A stretch of DNA of 64,000 nucleotides, taken from NCBI RefSeq assembly GCF_943734655.1, contig NC_071355.1, forward strand, positions 239,206,027 through 239,270,026, read 5' to 3'. Source of the stretch: Sabethes cyaneus. Its lineage: Eukaryota; Arthropoda; Insecta; Diptera; Culicidae. Shown here in pieces: positions 23,290-35,632 of this stretch (positions are counted from its first letter, which is position 1; the number at the start of each line of letters is the position of its first letter). The notes beneath the pieces were generated by a model. The model was given only the letters and a program-made list of their open reading frames with translations, did no database searches and was not told the DNA's origin. Position numbers and translations under genes: made by a program.

Positions 23290-26200
23290 GGGTTTCCTAG
23301 GCACAAGTAAACATTAGGTATTAGACTACCTAATATAATGGGCGGCAGTAGTTTAATGAGTGAAATTTTCGGGTACCAACCGAAAAAGCGTGGGTGCGAG
23401 CCCTACCTACCATTGCACAGGCTGATATAGTTTTGGTAAAAATAAAAATAGATTCGTGTAATTGTCCATTTCCAGGATGATTTTATAAATTGGCTGCGTT
23501 AGTATGAGTTTAGATTAAATTAGATTAAAAGGTGTTAGTTTACTCGTCTTCGCCATCTTAAGCCCTCGTTTTCACACGCGAGTAAGAGTGCAAACCTTCG
23601 CGAGCTATACGATACCAACTACTTGTATGCAATGACATGCTCAGTATAGCATGCAACTTTAAAGATGGTCGTCAGGTTCGGACCCGAACCCTTGGCTTTG
23701 GAATTTTGAAATATGTCGCGTCCAGGTTTAACAAAAGAAAAACAATATTTGAGTTTGGTTGGTTCGGAAAATATGAAACCCGATCATCTCTCCTCAAGTT
23801 TAGATTCGCATTGACGATAAGCTTCATCCGTTTTCTTTAACACTGTTTAAGAACTTTCCAGTTCTTCGTATCAGTTTGTTTCTAAACCTAATGCATTTAG
23901 AGATACAAACAAAAGAAATTTAGAAGACTTCGGGACTTTTTTCATAAAAGGGGCTGGTTCCATTGATCGAGGTGAGGGCCCATCGGCGTCAAAGCTGGGA
24001 TTTTTACTTCTTGATCTAAAATGAAAAATTCAGTTAAATTTTTGGTTTCTAACTCCCTCAAAATGGTTGGCTTTATTCGCTGGAAGAAAGCTATGAATTG
24101 AAACTGAAGTTTAAACTCATTTCGCTTGGCTAGTTACTTAGTGTTTCTTCGCAAGCATTCGTAAAGCATGCTGAGGGGGGCGGCAAGCGATTAAGCTCGA
24201 AATTAAACCACCGCCGCCTACTAGCTTGCGAACAACCGAGCTGTCATTGCTCGGTAATTCGTACCATGTTCGAAAAATGCGAGCAGCTTGTACTGCCCCG
24301 CTCACTGGTGTGGAAAATTTTGAACAAATTCAATTATCTTTATCGGACACTAATCAGGCTGCTACCGCAATTAGTGAACGGAAAAATCAATAACGATGGT
24401 GTTCCTAACTAAAACAGAGCGAGCGGGCAAGAGCAAAAAAAATGCAAAACACTTAACACTACGTTAATTTCCAAAACACGCCTGCTACGATACTTTATTG
24501 TTCCCTAATCGATTTTACATAGGCCCTTAAGAAAAGGGGCAACTAAAAGGCGCCAGCTGGCGCTGCTGCTGCTATTGCAGCAGAAAAAAGAAGTCTAGTT
24601 TGCAAATAGCATAAATAATAGACACCCGGTCTGGCTGACTGACTGACTGCAGCATAGCCGTGGGCAAATCTCAGGGTCATCATCAACGTCGTCATCCATC
24701 CGCTTCAGATCGACAGACTCTCTAGCCGGGGATTCGCCACTGTACGTAATTTCAGCCCATAACCTGCAAGCAACTTCTACTGATTTTCCACCGCAAACTG
24801 ACGGCGGGCGCGGTGGCGGTGCAAGTCTTCTGCAAGAGTTTGGGGCCAGGGGGAAATCGGATGCGATTCTGTCCAGTTTTTGCTCCTCCGAGGCGATGCA
24901 TAATAAATCCACACCGGAGCAGCACAGCAGCGGCAGCAGCGGAACCAAAAGCCCTTTTCTACTTGAAGAGATAATTCGTAATGAAAAGTACAGCAATGCT
25001 AACAGGCACATTGTGTTTTTGATCCCCGCACCGCCGTACAACCCACCGCCCCACCCCACCACAGGTGGCGGCTGCTACTCCGAAACGGGGTAGGACACGT
25101 GAGACTGTGTGTGTGCGGAGGTCTGTTTGATTGTGACTGTGCCTGTGCCTGTATGTGGACCTTTTCACGTTTCTGTTTGATGATGTAGATGAGCAATTTT
25201 TTTTCGCTTTGCTTTGTTGGATTCAATCATAACTGCTACCTACCTCTGCTCTTCTGCTGTGGTGCAATTGAAGTATGGTTAATACGATGCATAACTCTTT
25301 TTTTCCTGCGTTCAATTTCTTCCGCACTGCACCGTGGATTTTTGAACCCTGAACCCCATGGTACTGTGTGGTATTGCGCGAAATTGCAATTCATTTGTTC
25401 AGCAAGTGAGAAAGAAAGGGTCATGGCAAACCAAGATCAAATGAAACACTTTTTTCCCCTCCTCTGCTGGCTGTCAGTCAATTTTCTGTGACGCACCAAA
25501 AAAAGAGATTTCGAAAAAAACACTGCTTTCTGAGGGGGGTTAACCGTAACCGTTTAGGGGTCCTGTTCACGACCGCCCGGCGTCGGTGGCGGGCGGTGGT
25601 GGGGACGTCACTTGCCACAGTGCATGTGTAGTCATATTATAATAACACATCGCACAACGTGTTTTCAATCCGTTTCTGAATTGCCGGAGTCGGACGGAGT
25701 TCTAGGGCGTTTGACTGCGCTAGACCCCGAGAAAGCGAGAAGCATTTTTATATATATAATCATTTGAATTAAATTGCCCGTAATAATGGCTCGTCCGGTA
25801 CATGAATTGGCAAGCAACATGATAGGTGTTTTTCTTCGGATCGAGAGAAACTAGGGTTCGGCACTGCAAAACAGAGAAAAAAAGAAGTTAAAATTGGGCT
25901 TCAAGAGATTTTTCCACAATCGCCGAAAGAAGGTTTCAGCGGAATGAAGCAAATAAATCTTTTGAGTTTTTTTTAGTCCGTCCTAACAGGGCAACCCCAC
26001 AGCTACGACCCTGGAGGGGCCTTCAGGGCTAATTTTCCTCATTTTCATTATCGTATGTGATGCTTAATTATGCATGAATTTGTAGCTCTAAATGAACCAC
26101 TCTCGCCCGATTGTAAGTGAGCTTCGCAACATAACTCGATCCATTTTGTACGGCGTTTCTTTTTTTTATTGTTCGTTCTTTTATTTTTAATAACAAATTC

Positions 26201-29130
26201 GCCTGCTACGATGTAGTAAAACACTAGTACCTACCACACAGCCGTCAAGACGGTAAAAAGCTGGAAGAAAAATGTTCCACCGCCTACTGAACATTTCCGT
26301 CGTGTGATAAATGGCTTTCCAGTGTTGGGCCGAATGGGGGGAAAGGGACCGACGTAAATTTCCCACTGACCCTCGCATTTTGCCTAGGCTGCTGCGGTGG
26401 CTCGCTGGTGGTGACAGTATTAGGGTCTTGGCGAATGAAAAACGTTCTTCGGATCATACCTTTTCTCCCCCCGCTAGTGCCCCTTGGGAGGTGGATAAAA
26501 CGGAAGCAGTTAACATCGATACCTGCAGAGTCGCCGACGTCGTCGTGAACGGTGTGAACGACGAGAGAGACAGAGATGAGAACGCTGGAAAGGTCACATT
26601 TCTATTTTTCCCAACGGCGACTCCCCTTGTTACCACTGGCTGGCTGGCTGGAAAAGACGGATGGGGTGAACGAAAATAAAACAGGGTTTTATTTTATTGT
26701 GAATTAGTGTTGAACAACAACAACGGTTGGAGTCCATAACCTGTTCGCCGTGCCGTTTTTTGTTTTTGAGTATGGGTGGGAAAGTCCCGGCGAAATGTGG
26801 CGGTAGTAGGCTGTGACAAGCGCCAACCGAACGTCGGTGAAGGGAACGGAAAAAATCAGCGTACGACCTTTGTACCTACTTGCATGCTGTCTGTGCCGTC
26901 TTCGTCGGAGCCACCGGTGGTGGTGGGTGAACCTCCATCCAAGCAGGCGGACGAGGTGGTGTTCACGTATTTTTGCGACTTGTATCGTGTACACTGTGGC
27001 ACCTCTTCTAATGCGACGAGCGGAGGAAAAGAATTAAAGTTGAACAGCTATTGAAAGTTTCAACTAAACACCGCTTTGTGCTGTCTGTGGTTTTACCCTA
27101 TGAAAGATTGATGTGCCTTTTTCTTAGTCAAACCTTTCAAGCGATGTTATTTCATGTTAACCGTTTGCTCTAGTGTGTGAAATTATTAGTTTTTCTTTAT
27201 TTTTCCTTTCATGAAAATAATTGGCGTTTAGCTCTTTTATGTATCCATATTGTACTAACGAATGATAGATGTTCTCTATATGTTACGTGTCTATACAGTA
27301 AATGTTTGTTCTTTCTGCTATGTTTTTTATTCACTGTTTTCCATAAGTTTATCGAACTCACTCTAAACCATGAACAAAATAAAAATTAATTTCCGCAATA
27401 CCAAACAAACACATCCCGATTAAACAACAAAAAAAAAACTCAAAGCGAGATTCACTGAACGAATGGTCGATTTTTCTTTCTTTTTTAATTTCAGATGCTT
27501 ATCGATAAAACCACCCGAGAGGTAGGCGCATACAAGTTTAGCATAAGCAAAAAAACTTATAAGCAAAAAAGCGCGTGCGTGTTTGAGCGTGTGTGTATGA
27601 GGAGCATTCCATCCCCGCCCCAACCAACAAGACTTAGCAAAAAAACAAACCCCAAACCAACTCGATCGATCGATCAGCCAGGCAAGATCATCCGCCGCGT
27701 GAAGCAATCGAATCGAATCGAATCGAACCGAATCGAAACCACAACAGTAGGTATACACTGTAAAAAATTGACACATATGTTGCTGCTGCTGCTGCATGGG
27801 AGGAAATCATCGCCGACTGCGTTTCTAGCCATCAACCCCCCAACAACAAACAATATCTGTGACAGTTTGTCGAGAGCTTCATTTTCAGCGGATGGTTTTG
27901 TCTAGCTGTTTTCCATTTTTTTCCTTTCTTTCGTTTGTTTGTTTGTTTGTTAGTTTGTGTGAAATTAGTGCTAAATTAAATCAGTTTCATCCCTTCATCC
28001 CCGGTTTCCATCCCAATCATCCCACCTGGCGTATTGTGCGATGTATTAATCAGATCTCTTAATTACATCCCTTCCTCCCCCCGATGCACCGGGGTGGTGC
28101 GGTGAAATAAGCACTGGAAAATTGTCTTGAATCGCACAATTAAAATCACAAAACGATCAAAGATCGATTGCCAGTTGCTGTAAAGTAAATAACTGTTTTG
28201 TTGTTTTTGATGAGAATTGGCATTGTTTTGCGCCGTGTTTTGCGGGGTTCGATGGCAAATGAGATGAAAAGTGATGAACTACCTTTACCTATTCCGGCAC
28301 ACACTGTACAGACAGAACAAACATGACACGATTTCGCGGATGCATCTATCAACCATTATTGGGGGTGGTGGTGGTGGTGGTGTTGGGGCTAGGGACACAC
28401 TAGTGGAGGAGGAATGGTTTTGGATTACCCCGATGCGATGTACATGCATATGGTGGCATCGGAGATTTATTAACTATAAATTAACTTTGATTGCTTTCTT
28501 CTTTGATTTATCTTTTACTACTACGAGGTGAAGGGCGCACTAGCTAACCGGGAAGGGGGAACACCAGCGGCGGTGGCGGGCGGCTGTGGTGTTCGGGAGT
28601 AAATAAGCTTTTCATCAGTAGTTTGATAGCACCGTGCAATACTTCGAATTGTTCATTGTTGTGTACAGACTCAATTTTTGATTTATGGGGACGGCATGAA
28701 ATTTAATCACGTACACGTACAACGAATTAAACATATGTTTGTACAGCGGTTGTATGTGAATAAAACGAATCAAAAATTAACTGTAGTAAAACAATAAAAC
28801 ATCATATTTATGATTTATTTTCAAGTTCATCAATCAGCCGCCCATTCCCCAGCATCAGTTCGGTTGGAATTTTCTCGCGAGAAAGGAATGTTTATTTAGT
28901 TGAGTAACTTTTTATTGTTAGCTATAAATTCAATCAAATATTTTTTACAGTAAAAATTCTCTTGAGATATGAATTTCACTGATCTATGCCTGATATATGT
29001 ATTATTTTACTATTTTCTATGAATCTTGCAATTATAAAAAACCACCCGTTTACTTAGCTGTATACATTCTTCTTCTAAGGTGAGGCCTCTCCCAATCAAA
29101 AGAGCAAACCATTTTCAGTTTGACGGGAAA
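23290..29130. other. low-repeat intronic block 3
   Basis: This is the longest stretch without recognisable mobile elements. It holds only simple repeats: GATC/AATCG runs at 27661-27735, TTTG at about 27930, CTG at about 27780 and GGT at 28362-28384. Between 24480 and 28900 the composition is more balanced and contains TAATTA, CAATTA and ATCGAT words typical of insect intronic enhancers. Several short frames exist, but I recognise none. It is interpreted as dac intron with probable regulatory content. Confidence 0.35.
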
Positions 29131-29134
29131 TTCT

Positions 29135-30232
29135 AACAACAGATGGAGAGGCAAAAAAGGGCTTGGAAAAACTATCTCAGCATTGCCACGATTGAAAATT
29201 TGGCCAAGTATCGACAAGCGCAGAATGAGTTGACCACGATTCTGAGCAGAACAAAGTGCCAGAAGAAGGACAGAGTTTGTGAAGAGCTAGAACAACTATT
29301 CCGGACTAATGCCACGCGCAGGTTCTATAAGAAGGTAAACCAATCTCGTAAAGGATGCACACTGAAGCCTGATATGAGTAGGGACGAGGAGGGAAACCTG
29401 ATCTGGTCATCTTCGATGAGCATCTCAGTGGCACTATAACAGAAGGAGACGGAACGGAAGGAGTTAACCTAAGAATGCCTACAAACGATAAAAGCGTGGC
29501 AGCTCCCTATCTCGAAGAGATTCGATGACAATTGGGTCATTCCTAGAATATTATAGCCGTCAGAAAGGACAAATCGTCCAGAAATGTCGAGAATACAACA
29601 AACTCACGCGTAATATTTTCAGGGTTCAGGATTTCAAGGCAGCATACGATACAGTTAAACGCAAGTAATGCACGATAGCCGTTTTTTGGTCAAATTGTCG
29701 CGACTGATCAAAGCTACGCTGAAGCGAGTAGTGTGCTACGTGCGTGTTTCGGAGGCACCTTCGTGTTCATTTGAATCGCGCAGAGGGTAGTGGTAAGGGA
29801 AAAGACTGTTCTGTATGTTATTCAACATTGAAGGTGTGATCCGGCGAAAGGTAATTCAATGCGTCGAAAACCTGATATATAGCAGGCCGGGGCTCGAGAG
29901 AAAACAACATTTGCCTCCCACGAACAGTGATTATTGACGACGATAAACTGGACGTGGTTGATGAATTCGTATATTTGGGATCTTCAGTCACCGCCGACAA
30001 TAATACGTGTAAGAAGTTTCAACGACTCATTCAAGTTGGAAGTCGAGCCTACTTTGCCCTTCGCAAGATGATTCGATCAAGGATCATTCGCCGCACGAAG
30101 CTTACGATGTACAAAACGCTACTCAGACCGGACTTGAGACTGTAACTTTGCTTACGGAAGACTATTTTTGGCGGAGTACAAACGGATAGTGGAGAGTGGC
30201 GGAGGCGTATGAACCACGAGCTGCAGGTATCG
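29135..30232 (+). pseudogene. LINE fragment (FGGVQT family), copy 2
   Basis: The frame 29143-29439 gives the pre-RT region (YRQAQNELTTILSRTK, LFRTNATRRFYKKVNQSRKG). Then, in broken frames, come a compressed RT region (FQGSRFQGSIRYS-type AYD block near 29640) and LDVVDEFVYLGSSVTADNN (the usual FVYLGSLVTADNNTS). KTLLRPDL and the terminal FGGVQTDSGEWRRRMNHELQ follow. Large internal deletions remove most of the RT. It is a dead copy. Confidence 0.8.
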
Positions 30233-30924
30233 CTTGTAGGTAGGCTGACCAGACGTGCCGGATTATGCGGGACTGTATCGGATTTGGATGGCTTGTCTCG
30301 GATCATTAAGCCTCCCGGAAAGTGTCCTGCATTGATTAATTTTTTAATCGAAACACTTTCTAAGGATGAAATGTTTAGGTTATATTGCATGAAAACTCTG
30401 AAACATACCTACCTCTCATCGATATTTCGAAAAAAAAAAATCTTTCGCTTTACTGTTGCTATCGCTCATCAGCCGACGGTCTTCATCTGACCAATGTCGC
30501 TAGTGATTGCTTTCGATTCATTACCCCCGGTATCAATCAATATCAATATTGAACGGATCTGGGGGGTATTTAGTGCACTCAGCTGTGAAATTCCATATGC
30601 GGTTTTACGGCGTAACGCAATGGATCATTGTAGATAACTCGTTTTGCAGTTCAAGGTCCTGCCAGTGTATGTGGGTAGACTTACAGTAGATCCAAATTTG
30701 ATTGTCAAATGAATTTCACACTAAATCTGTTGTAGAAGGACCAAAAGGAATTGGGCGGACCCACAAGCAGATTCCCCCACTTGTGCGGATTGCGGGATTA
30801 TAAGAATTTCCTTCCAGCATTAGGATCCTTCCATGTAACAATCAATTTCGCTGCACCAGCTTTAACCCACGTGTTGGTTTGTTTGTTCGAAGAGTGCAAC
30901 ATAAATATTGTTTCAGACCTTCAG
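30233..30924. other. unassigned intronic DNA
   Basis: Nothing was recognised. The phrase ccagacgtgccggattatgcggg directly after the LINE looks like the edge of another repeat, but no partner occurs in the window. Confidence 0.3.
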
Positions 30925-31345
30925 GAGGTCACTCCTAGTCAGGCTTGGCATACACTTTTCGCTTCGATTTTGCTCTTTTGATTACTGCATCTCAGCCAAG
31001 CAAAATTTGAAAAAGTGATGTATGGGACGTTCGTAGAATTTGTTATTATCTACACTATTGCTGAAGTAAGCATTACTGTGCATTTTGTATTTATGGCGCT
31101 ATAAGGCTGCTACTCTCTTGGTAGCAAAAAGAGCGCTCTTTTTGCTACCAACGGCATTGCTGCCCTACAGCGCCGTAAATACTAAAGCTAAAACTTCACT
31201 TTCTTCAGCAATATTATAGATAATTACTTGCTCTACAAATGCCCCATACACCACTTTTTCAAATTCTGCTTGGCTGATGAGCAGTAATCAAAAGAGCAAA
31301 AGCAAAGCGAAAAGTGTATGCCAAGTCCTGGTGATTCCAGTTGAC
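30925..31345. mobile_element. foldback MITE with AGAGCGCTCT core, copy 2
   Basis: This palindrome is centred at 31134/31135. Outer arms GGCTTGGCATACACTTTTCG (from 30943) and CGAAAAGTGTATGCCAAG are exactly symmetrical about the centre. Inner arms share ggcgct, gctac..ttggtagcaaaaagagc with the copy at 21681-21855. Arms are about 200 bp. Longer outer arms here suggest that the 21.7 kb copy is an internally retained or truncated relative. Confidence 0.85.
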
Positions 31346-31940
31346 TCCTCACCCCAGTAAACCATTTGGATAGTATATCTCAATTGCAACTGAGATATAC
31401 GAAATCATATCTGAACGAAAAAGTTATATTTCACGTCATATAAGAACATATATGTACCAAACTGGAGGCGATATACGTGCGAGAATTTTGACAATTATTT
31501 GTAATTCTATTTTGCCTAGTTTTTATAACACGTAGCTAAATACTCTTGAATATATGATTAAGATATAATCAAATGCTGCAATCGTCTATACTCCTTTATA
31601 ATTCACAGTCATGAATTGTATGAATTGTATGAAGGTTTTTGAAGAGCTAGAACGAAACAAACAATTAGAATATATGTTGGGGCTTAGCTGTCAACGGGGC
31701 TGTGTGGATTAGTCGTTTGCCCAAAATAGGCAGCCGGGATCTACGCAGCATCGCACCTCCTAGCTCAGCTACTCAATCTTATGGAAAGAGCATTACCGGG
31801 TATGACCACTTGGAGGTGCTAGATAGTAGCTTGGGTTGGCTAGAGCTATGTTGGACGCATCTTCATTGCCTTCCCCCTTTCATATCCATAACAGCTTGCT
31901 TCTGGCGCTAGTGTACATTAAATCGTCTTTATACACGTAT
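31346..31940. other. unassigned DNA next to LINE tail
   Basis: It contains ggaggcgatatacgtg at about 31465, shared with the 10401-10776 element. It also contains cttctggcgctagtgta at 31899-31915, whose inverse occurs at 34626-34642 on the other side of the LINE. Otherwise it is unrecognised. Confidence 0.35.
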
Positions 31941-31942
31941 TC

Positions 31943-32004
31943 TTCTTCTTCTTCTTCTTCTTCTTCTTCTTCTTCTTCTTCTTCTTCTTCTTCTTCTTCT
32001 TCTT
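31943..32004. repeat. (CTT)n microsatellite
   Basis: About 20 uninterrupted CTT units lie immediately beside the 3' end of a - strand LINE. On the LINE strand this is (GAA)n and may have grown from its 3' tail. The serine run it encodes in a + strand frame is not a protein. Confidence 0.9.
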
Positions 32005-32898
32005 CAGCACAGTGCCGGGGTTGCTCGTGCTGTTTCAAGTACTCGTCTCCATTCAACTCGGCCTTGGGCCACTCGTCGCCAATTTCCTAGTCGTCTCAGA
32101 AGTCGCAAATCGCTTTCGACCTGGTCGAGCCATCGTGCATGTTGGGCTCCTCTGTTCCTGGTGCCGATGGGGTTGTTGAACTGTCGTTCGGTATCCTTAC
32201 GACGTGTCCGGCCCACCTGCTAACTTTCGCTAGATGTACGATGGGAGTCTCCCCAAGCAGTGCCTGTAGCTCGTGATTCATACGCCTTCGCCACTCTCCG
32301 CTTTCAATTTGTACTCTTCGAAATATCGTCCGCAGCACTTTCCGCTCTAACACGGTAAAGGCGCGTATGTCTTCCTTGAGCAGCGTAACGGCTTCAAGTC
32401 CATAAAGAACTACCGGTCTAATAATGGTTTTGTACTTACTAGTGTTGTTGTCCGCGGTCACCAGCGATCCCAAATACACCTCTCCTCCTCTACCACTTCT
32501 AGTTCGTGCTGTCAACGGTTACCGTCCGTGGGAGACGCGCGTTTATTTCCTTTGAGCCCAATTCTCCTAGACTCCGCTTTCAGTCTGGCATAGATTGCCT
32601 CCACCGTCGCAAAGTTCCTGGCTATGATATCGAAGTCATCTGCAAAGCCTACAAGTTGGCTACTCTTGGTAAAAATCGTTCCTCTCGTTTCGATGCCCGC
32701 TTGTCGGATCACCCCCTCAAGGGCGATGTTGAACAGCATGCAGGATAAACCGTCACCTTCTCTCAACCTTCGCTGCGTCTCGAAGGGACACGAGAGTGTC
32801 AGTTTGTCCGGAAAACCGTGTTCGTCCATTATTTGCCCTAGCTTGTCTCGATCGACTGTATCGTATGCTGCTTTGAAACCAATAAAGATGTGATGCGT
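32005..32898 (-). pseudogene. LINE (FGGVQT family), copy 3, 3' part
   Basis: The - strand shows FKAAYDTVDRDKLGQIMDEH, GFPDKLT, GDGLSCMLFNIALEGVIRQ, AGIET and LVGFADDFDIIARN, in which FADD is the catalytic box. Then follow VYLGSLVTADNN, VLRTIFRRVQIESGEWRRRM and the C-terminal QHARWLDQVESDL with WRRVAQGRVEWRRVL. It is the best preserved copy of this LINE here. The frames are shifted three times. RT upstream of FKAAYD continues at 34111 after an inserted element. Confidence 0.88.
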
Positions 32899-34110
32899 CC
32901 CAAGTAACACTTGCAACATGTTTTTTAGAAAAATATTCAGGAAACATTTAAATTATAAGTGAGTTTCATGGAAAACAAGATGTTATAAAAATGTTTTATT
33001 TCTAACGCCGATGTTTTCAGCCAGAATGCCAGGTTAAAGTTGTATTTCGGTTGTAAAACTAAGCTTTTATTTAAGAGATGTTTAAGCATGTTCGCACTCA
33101 CACGAAAACCCATGCCGAACTGTCAAAACTTGCGTGAAAACAAAAGCAAAAATACTTCCTTCTCTTTTATTCTATAAAATCAAACAAATATCAGCAACTC
33201 CGTAGTCGCGAATTGCTGGCATTGAATACCGGGCAAAGCGATGACGATGAGTCAACTTTGACACATTTTTGCAACATTGCAATATTTTGTTGAGCTCAAA
33301 TGTTTCAATTTTTGAGTTCTCCGAGCATCGAGTATCTTTTGAGCGTTCTTTAAGTTCTTTTACAAATAAAAATTAACTGTGAATCAGTTGTAAGTTAACG
33401 CAAAAGAAAATTCATACAGTCAAGCTTTTCATTAGTTTCGAATTTTTCGGCTATCGGTGTGCTCATTTGTACGCAATCTTGTATAAACATGGCCGATGAC
33501 TGCGCCAAAATGTAATGAAATAGATTATAATTTTTGTAACGTAGAATGATTGTAATGTATGTATAAAAGGGACATATACTACAGGTTTTTAAAGAGTTTA
33601 GCATGTTTTGTGAGATTGTCAAAAAATGATATTTGTTTCGACTTCACTCAACTTTTGCTTATAAAAGTATATCTTGAGCGCATCAATTTTTCGGAAATAG
33701 AATGGCAAAGTTCACGATCAATTTAAAATCGCACTTTAGTTTGGATTATTAGAAGGCTACAATGTTGCTTTGAGTGATTGATGAATTAACGAAATATCTT
33801 TTAGCCATTTTATCTTGCGAAAAATGTCTGATATTATTTTCCTTGTAAATGTAAAATAACTTCAGGGAAATTTCAGAAAGAAATTCCTGTCATCAGCGCG
33901 ATTAAGCTTTTCTGTTGGTAGTATGAGTACCATGCAACGCATAGGCGTCACTTTGAAATATTTCACAAATATGTTATATTTTAGCTCGTTTCTTGCGCTG
34001 TTTCAGTCATAATCAGGTTATAACAAAGTATGGGAAAACGAAAGCTCAGCAATTCGATTTGTTTTAAGTCTGTTGTCAATTCTTATTTAAAACCAATTGT
34101 GTTACTTGGG
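32899..34110. mobile_element. 1.2 kb TIR element inside LINE
   Basis: Perfect 12-bp inverted ends CCCAAGTAACAC (32899-32910) and GTGTTACTTGGG (34099-34110) bound AT-rich DNA that splits the LINE. LINE sequence reading ...aataaagatgtgatgcgt on the left continues as ...gtacgttgtactcccgac on the right, as in the sibling copies at 58.4 kb and 63.95 kb. No transposase is visible. The target duplication is unclear. CCCAAGTAACAT at 3499 may be a solo terminus of the same family. Confidence 0.75.
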
Positions 34111-34625
34111 TGGTTGTACGTTGTACTCCCGACATTTCTGCAAGATCTGTCGGATAGTAAAAATTTGGTCCGTAGTTGCGCGAACCCCCATGAAACCCGC
34201 CTGATAATTCCCTACGAAACCTTGTGCCATCGGTGACAACCGGCGTTACAGTAATCTGGGAGAGTACCTTGTAAGTGGCGTTTACCAGCTTAATACCGCG
34301 ATAGTTGCAGCAGTCTAGCCGATCACCCTTTTTGTAGATGGGACAAACCACTCCTTCCATCCATTCCTCCGGTAGCTTTTCCTCCTCCCAAATCCTCGAA
34401 AAAGCCCAGTGTAGAGCCGTTGCTAGCGTTTCTCTGCCATGCGGCTTTATTGTTCTTCAGCAGCCTGATTTCTCGTTTGACTTCTTGGAGATCAGGTGCT
34501 AGGACATTACTGTCTTCCATGGGCGCTCCTAGGTTAATTTTCGTTCCGCCTCCTTCTGCGACTTCGCCATTGAGATGGTCATCGAAGAACTGCTACACAT
34601 GTCAGGTTTCGGTGTGTAACCCTTC
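34111..34625 (-). pseudogene. LINE (FGGVQT family), copy 3, 5' part
   Basis: The - strand reads LLKNNKAAWQ (usually LKNNKAAG.D.LPAEL), then the frame-broken WMEGVVCPIYKKGDRLDCCN with YRGIKLVNATYKVLSQI, the RT amino-terminal blocks. It joins the RT at 32898 once the inserted TIR element is ignored. Upstream endonuclease sequence is missing. Confidence 0.85.
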
Positions 34626-34681
34626 CGAATACACTAGCGCCAGAAATAAGTGGTTGTCACTCAAGAACTAGCTATCTTTAA

Positions 34682-35628
34682 CCTTCCGTTACTCGCGTCA
34701 ACTTTTGTAACACGGATACTCGCGCGTTGTATTTTGTACAACACTCTTTATCTCGAAATATATCGGAATCTTGCCTATATAGAAAGATACTGTCTTCAGC
34801 AAAGTTAATCAATAGGTCAAGACCATTCGGTTGGAGGATAGAACTTTATAAATTTGTCACCAGGCGGCGCTAAAATGTACTGCAAATTGTACACTTTACA
34901 ATTGCGGCCGTATACAGCTTGTTGCATTCGGAAAGATCATTTTATCGTTCCTAAATGAGATAGCATTCTATAGAATAGAATTTTTTCTAGAAGTTATCAT
35001 GTTTTCTTAGATGTTTTTCACATAAAACATAGTAGGATATCATTTCTGCTGTTGGCATCTTGGAAAGTAGGGCTGATGTGGCGTTTTAATTCGCTTGGGC
35101 AAGAATGCTTAGAAAGTTTTCCGCACAGTAATGACACATAGTGAGAAAATTTGAAACTTCCGTTCATCAGCCTAGCGTTTTTGGTCTATTATAACATTTT
35201 CTGAAGACAAGTCCCTATAAAAAAGAAACAGATTCGGTAGATATAACACAGTCAGAAAACTGACCCATATACTAGCGGCCTGAAGCCACGAAATTGTGAA
35301 CTTTTTCACACCTGCGGAATGGTCATCAACTGATGAATGACTTTACTGAAACCATTTTCCCTTATGAAGAAACGAGAGAAAATTCCACTAGGGACCAATT
35401 GCGCTACCCCTTGTACCGCGTTTGCAACGTTTCTGCAATTTCGGTTTATGCTGATCTATTTTTCAGAACAATTTAAAGCATTGATCTATTTAATAATTAT
35501 GTTATTTTGTTCATAATAAGTTTATTGAAGAATACGCATTGGTTTGACATCGATCTGACTTTAAAACAAAATGGCATTCAAAAATCTACAAGTGTTGTAC
35601 AAAATACAACAGCGCGAGTAACGGAAGG
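34682..35628 (+). mobile_element. TTAA-flanked element, copy 1 (piggyBac-like MITE)
   Basis: TTAA at 34678-34681 and 35629-35632 brackets a 947 bp body with perfect 16-bp inverted ends CCTTCCGTTACTCGCG. Subterminally the palindromic TTGTATTTTGTACAACACT lies near both ends. The left end has an extra TACTCGCG repeat. No transposase frame is present. TTAA duplication and C-initial TIRs fit the piggyBac superfamily, mobilised in trans. An inverted sibling lies at 36991-37929. Confidence 0.85.
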
Positions 35629-35632
35629 TTAA

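Noticed and set aside
29143..29439. 98-codon coiled-coil-like protein
   Set aside because: LFR.NATRRFYKKVNQSRKG is a recurring pre-RT segment of the LINE family, so it is not a host gene.
31836..32090. Poly-serine protein
   Set aside because: It is an artefact of the (CTT)n microsatellite next to a LINE tail.
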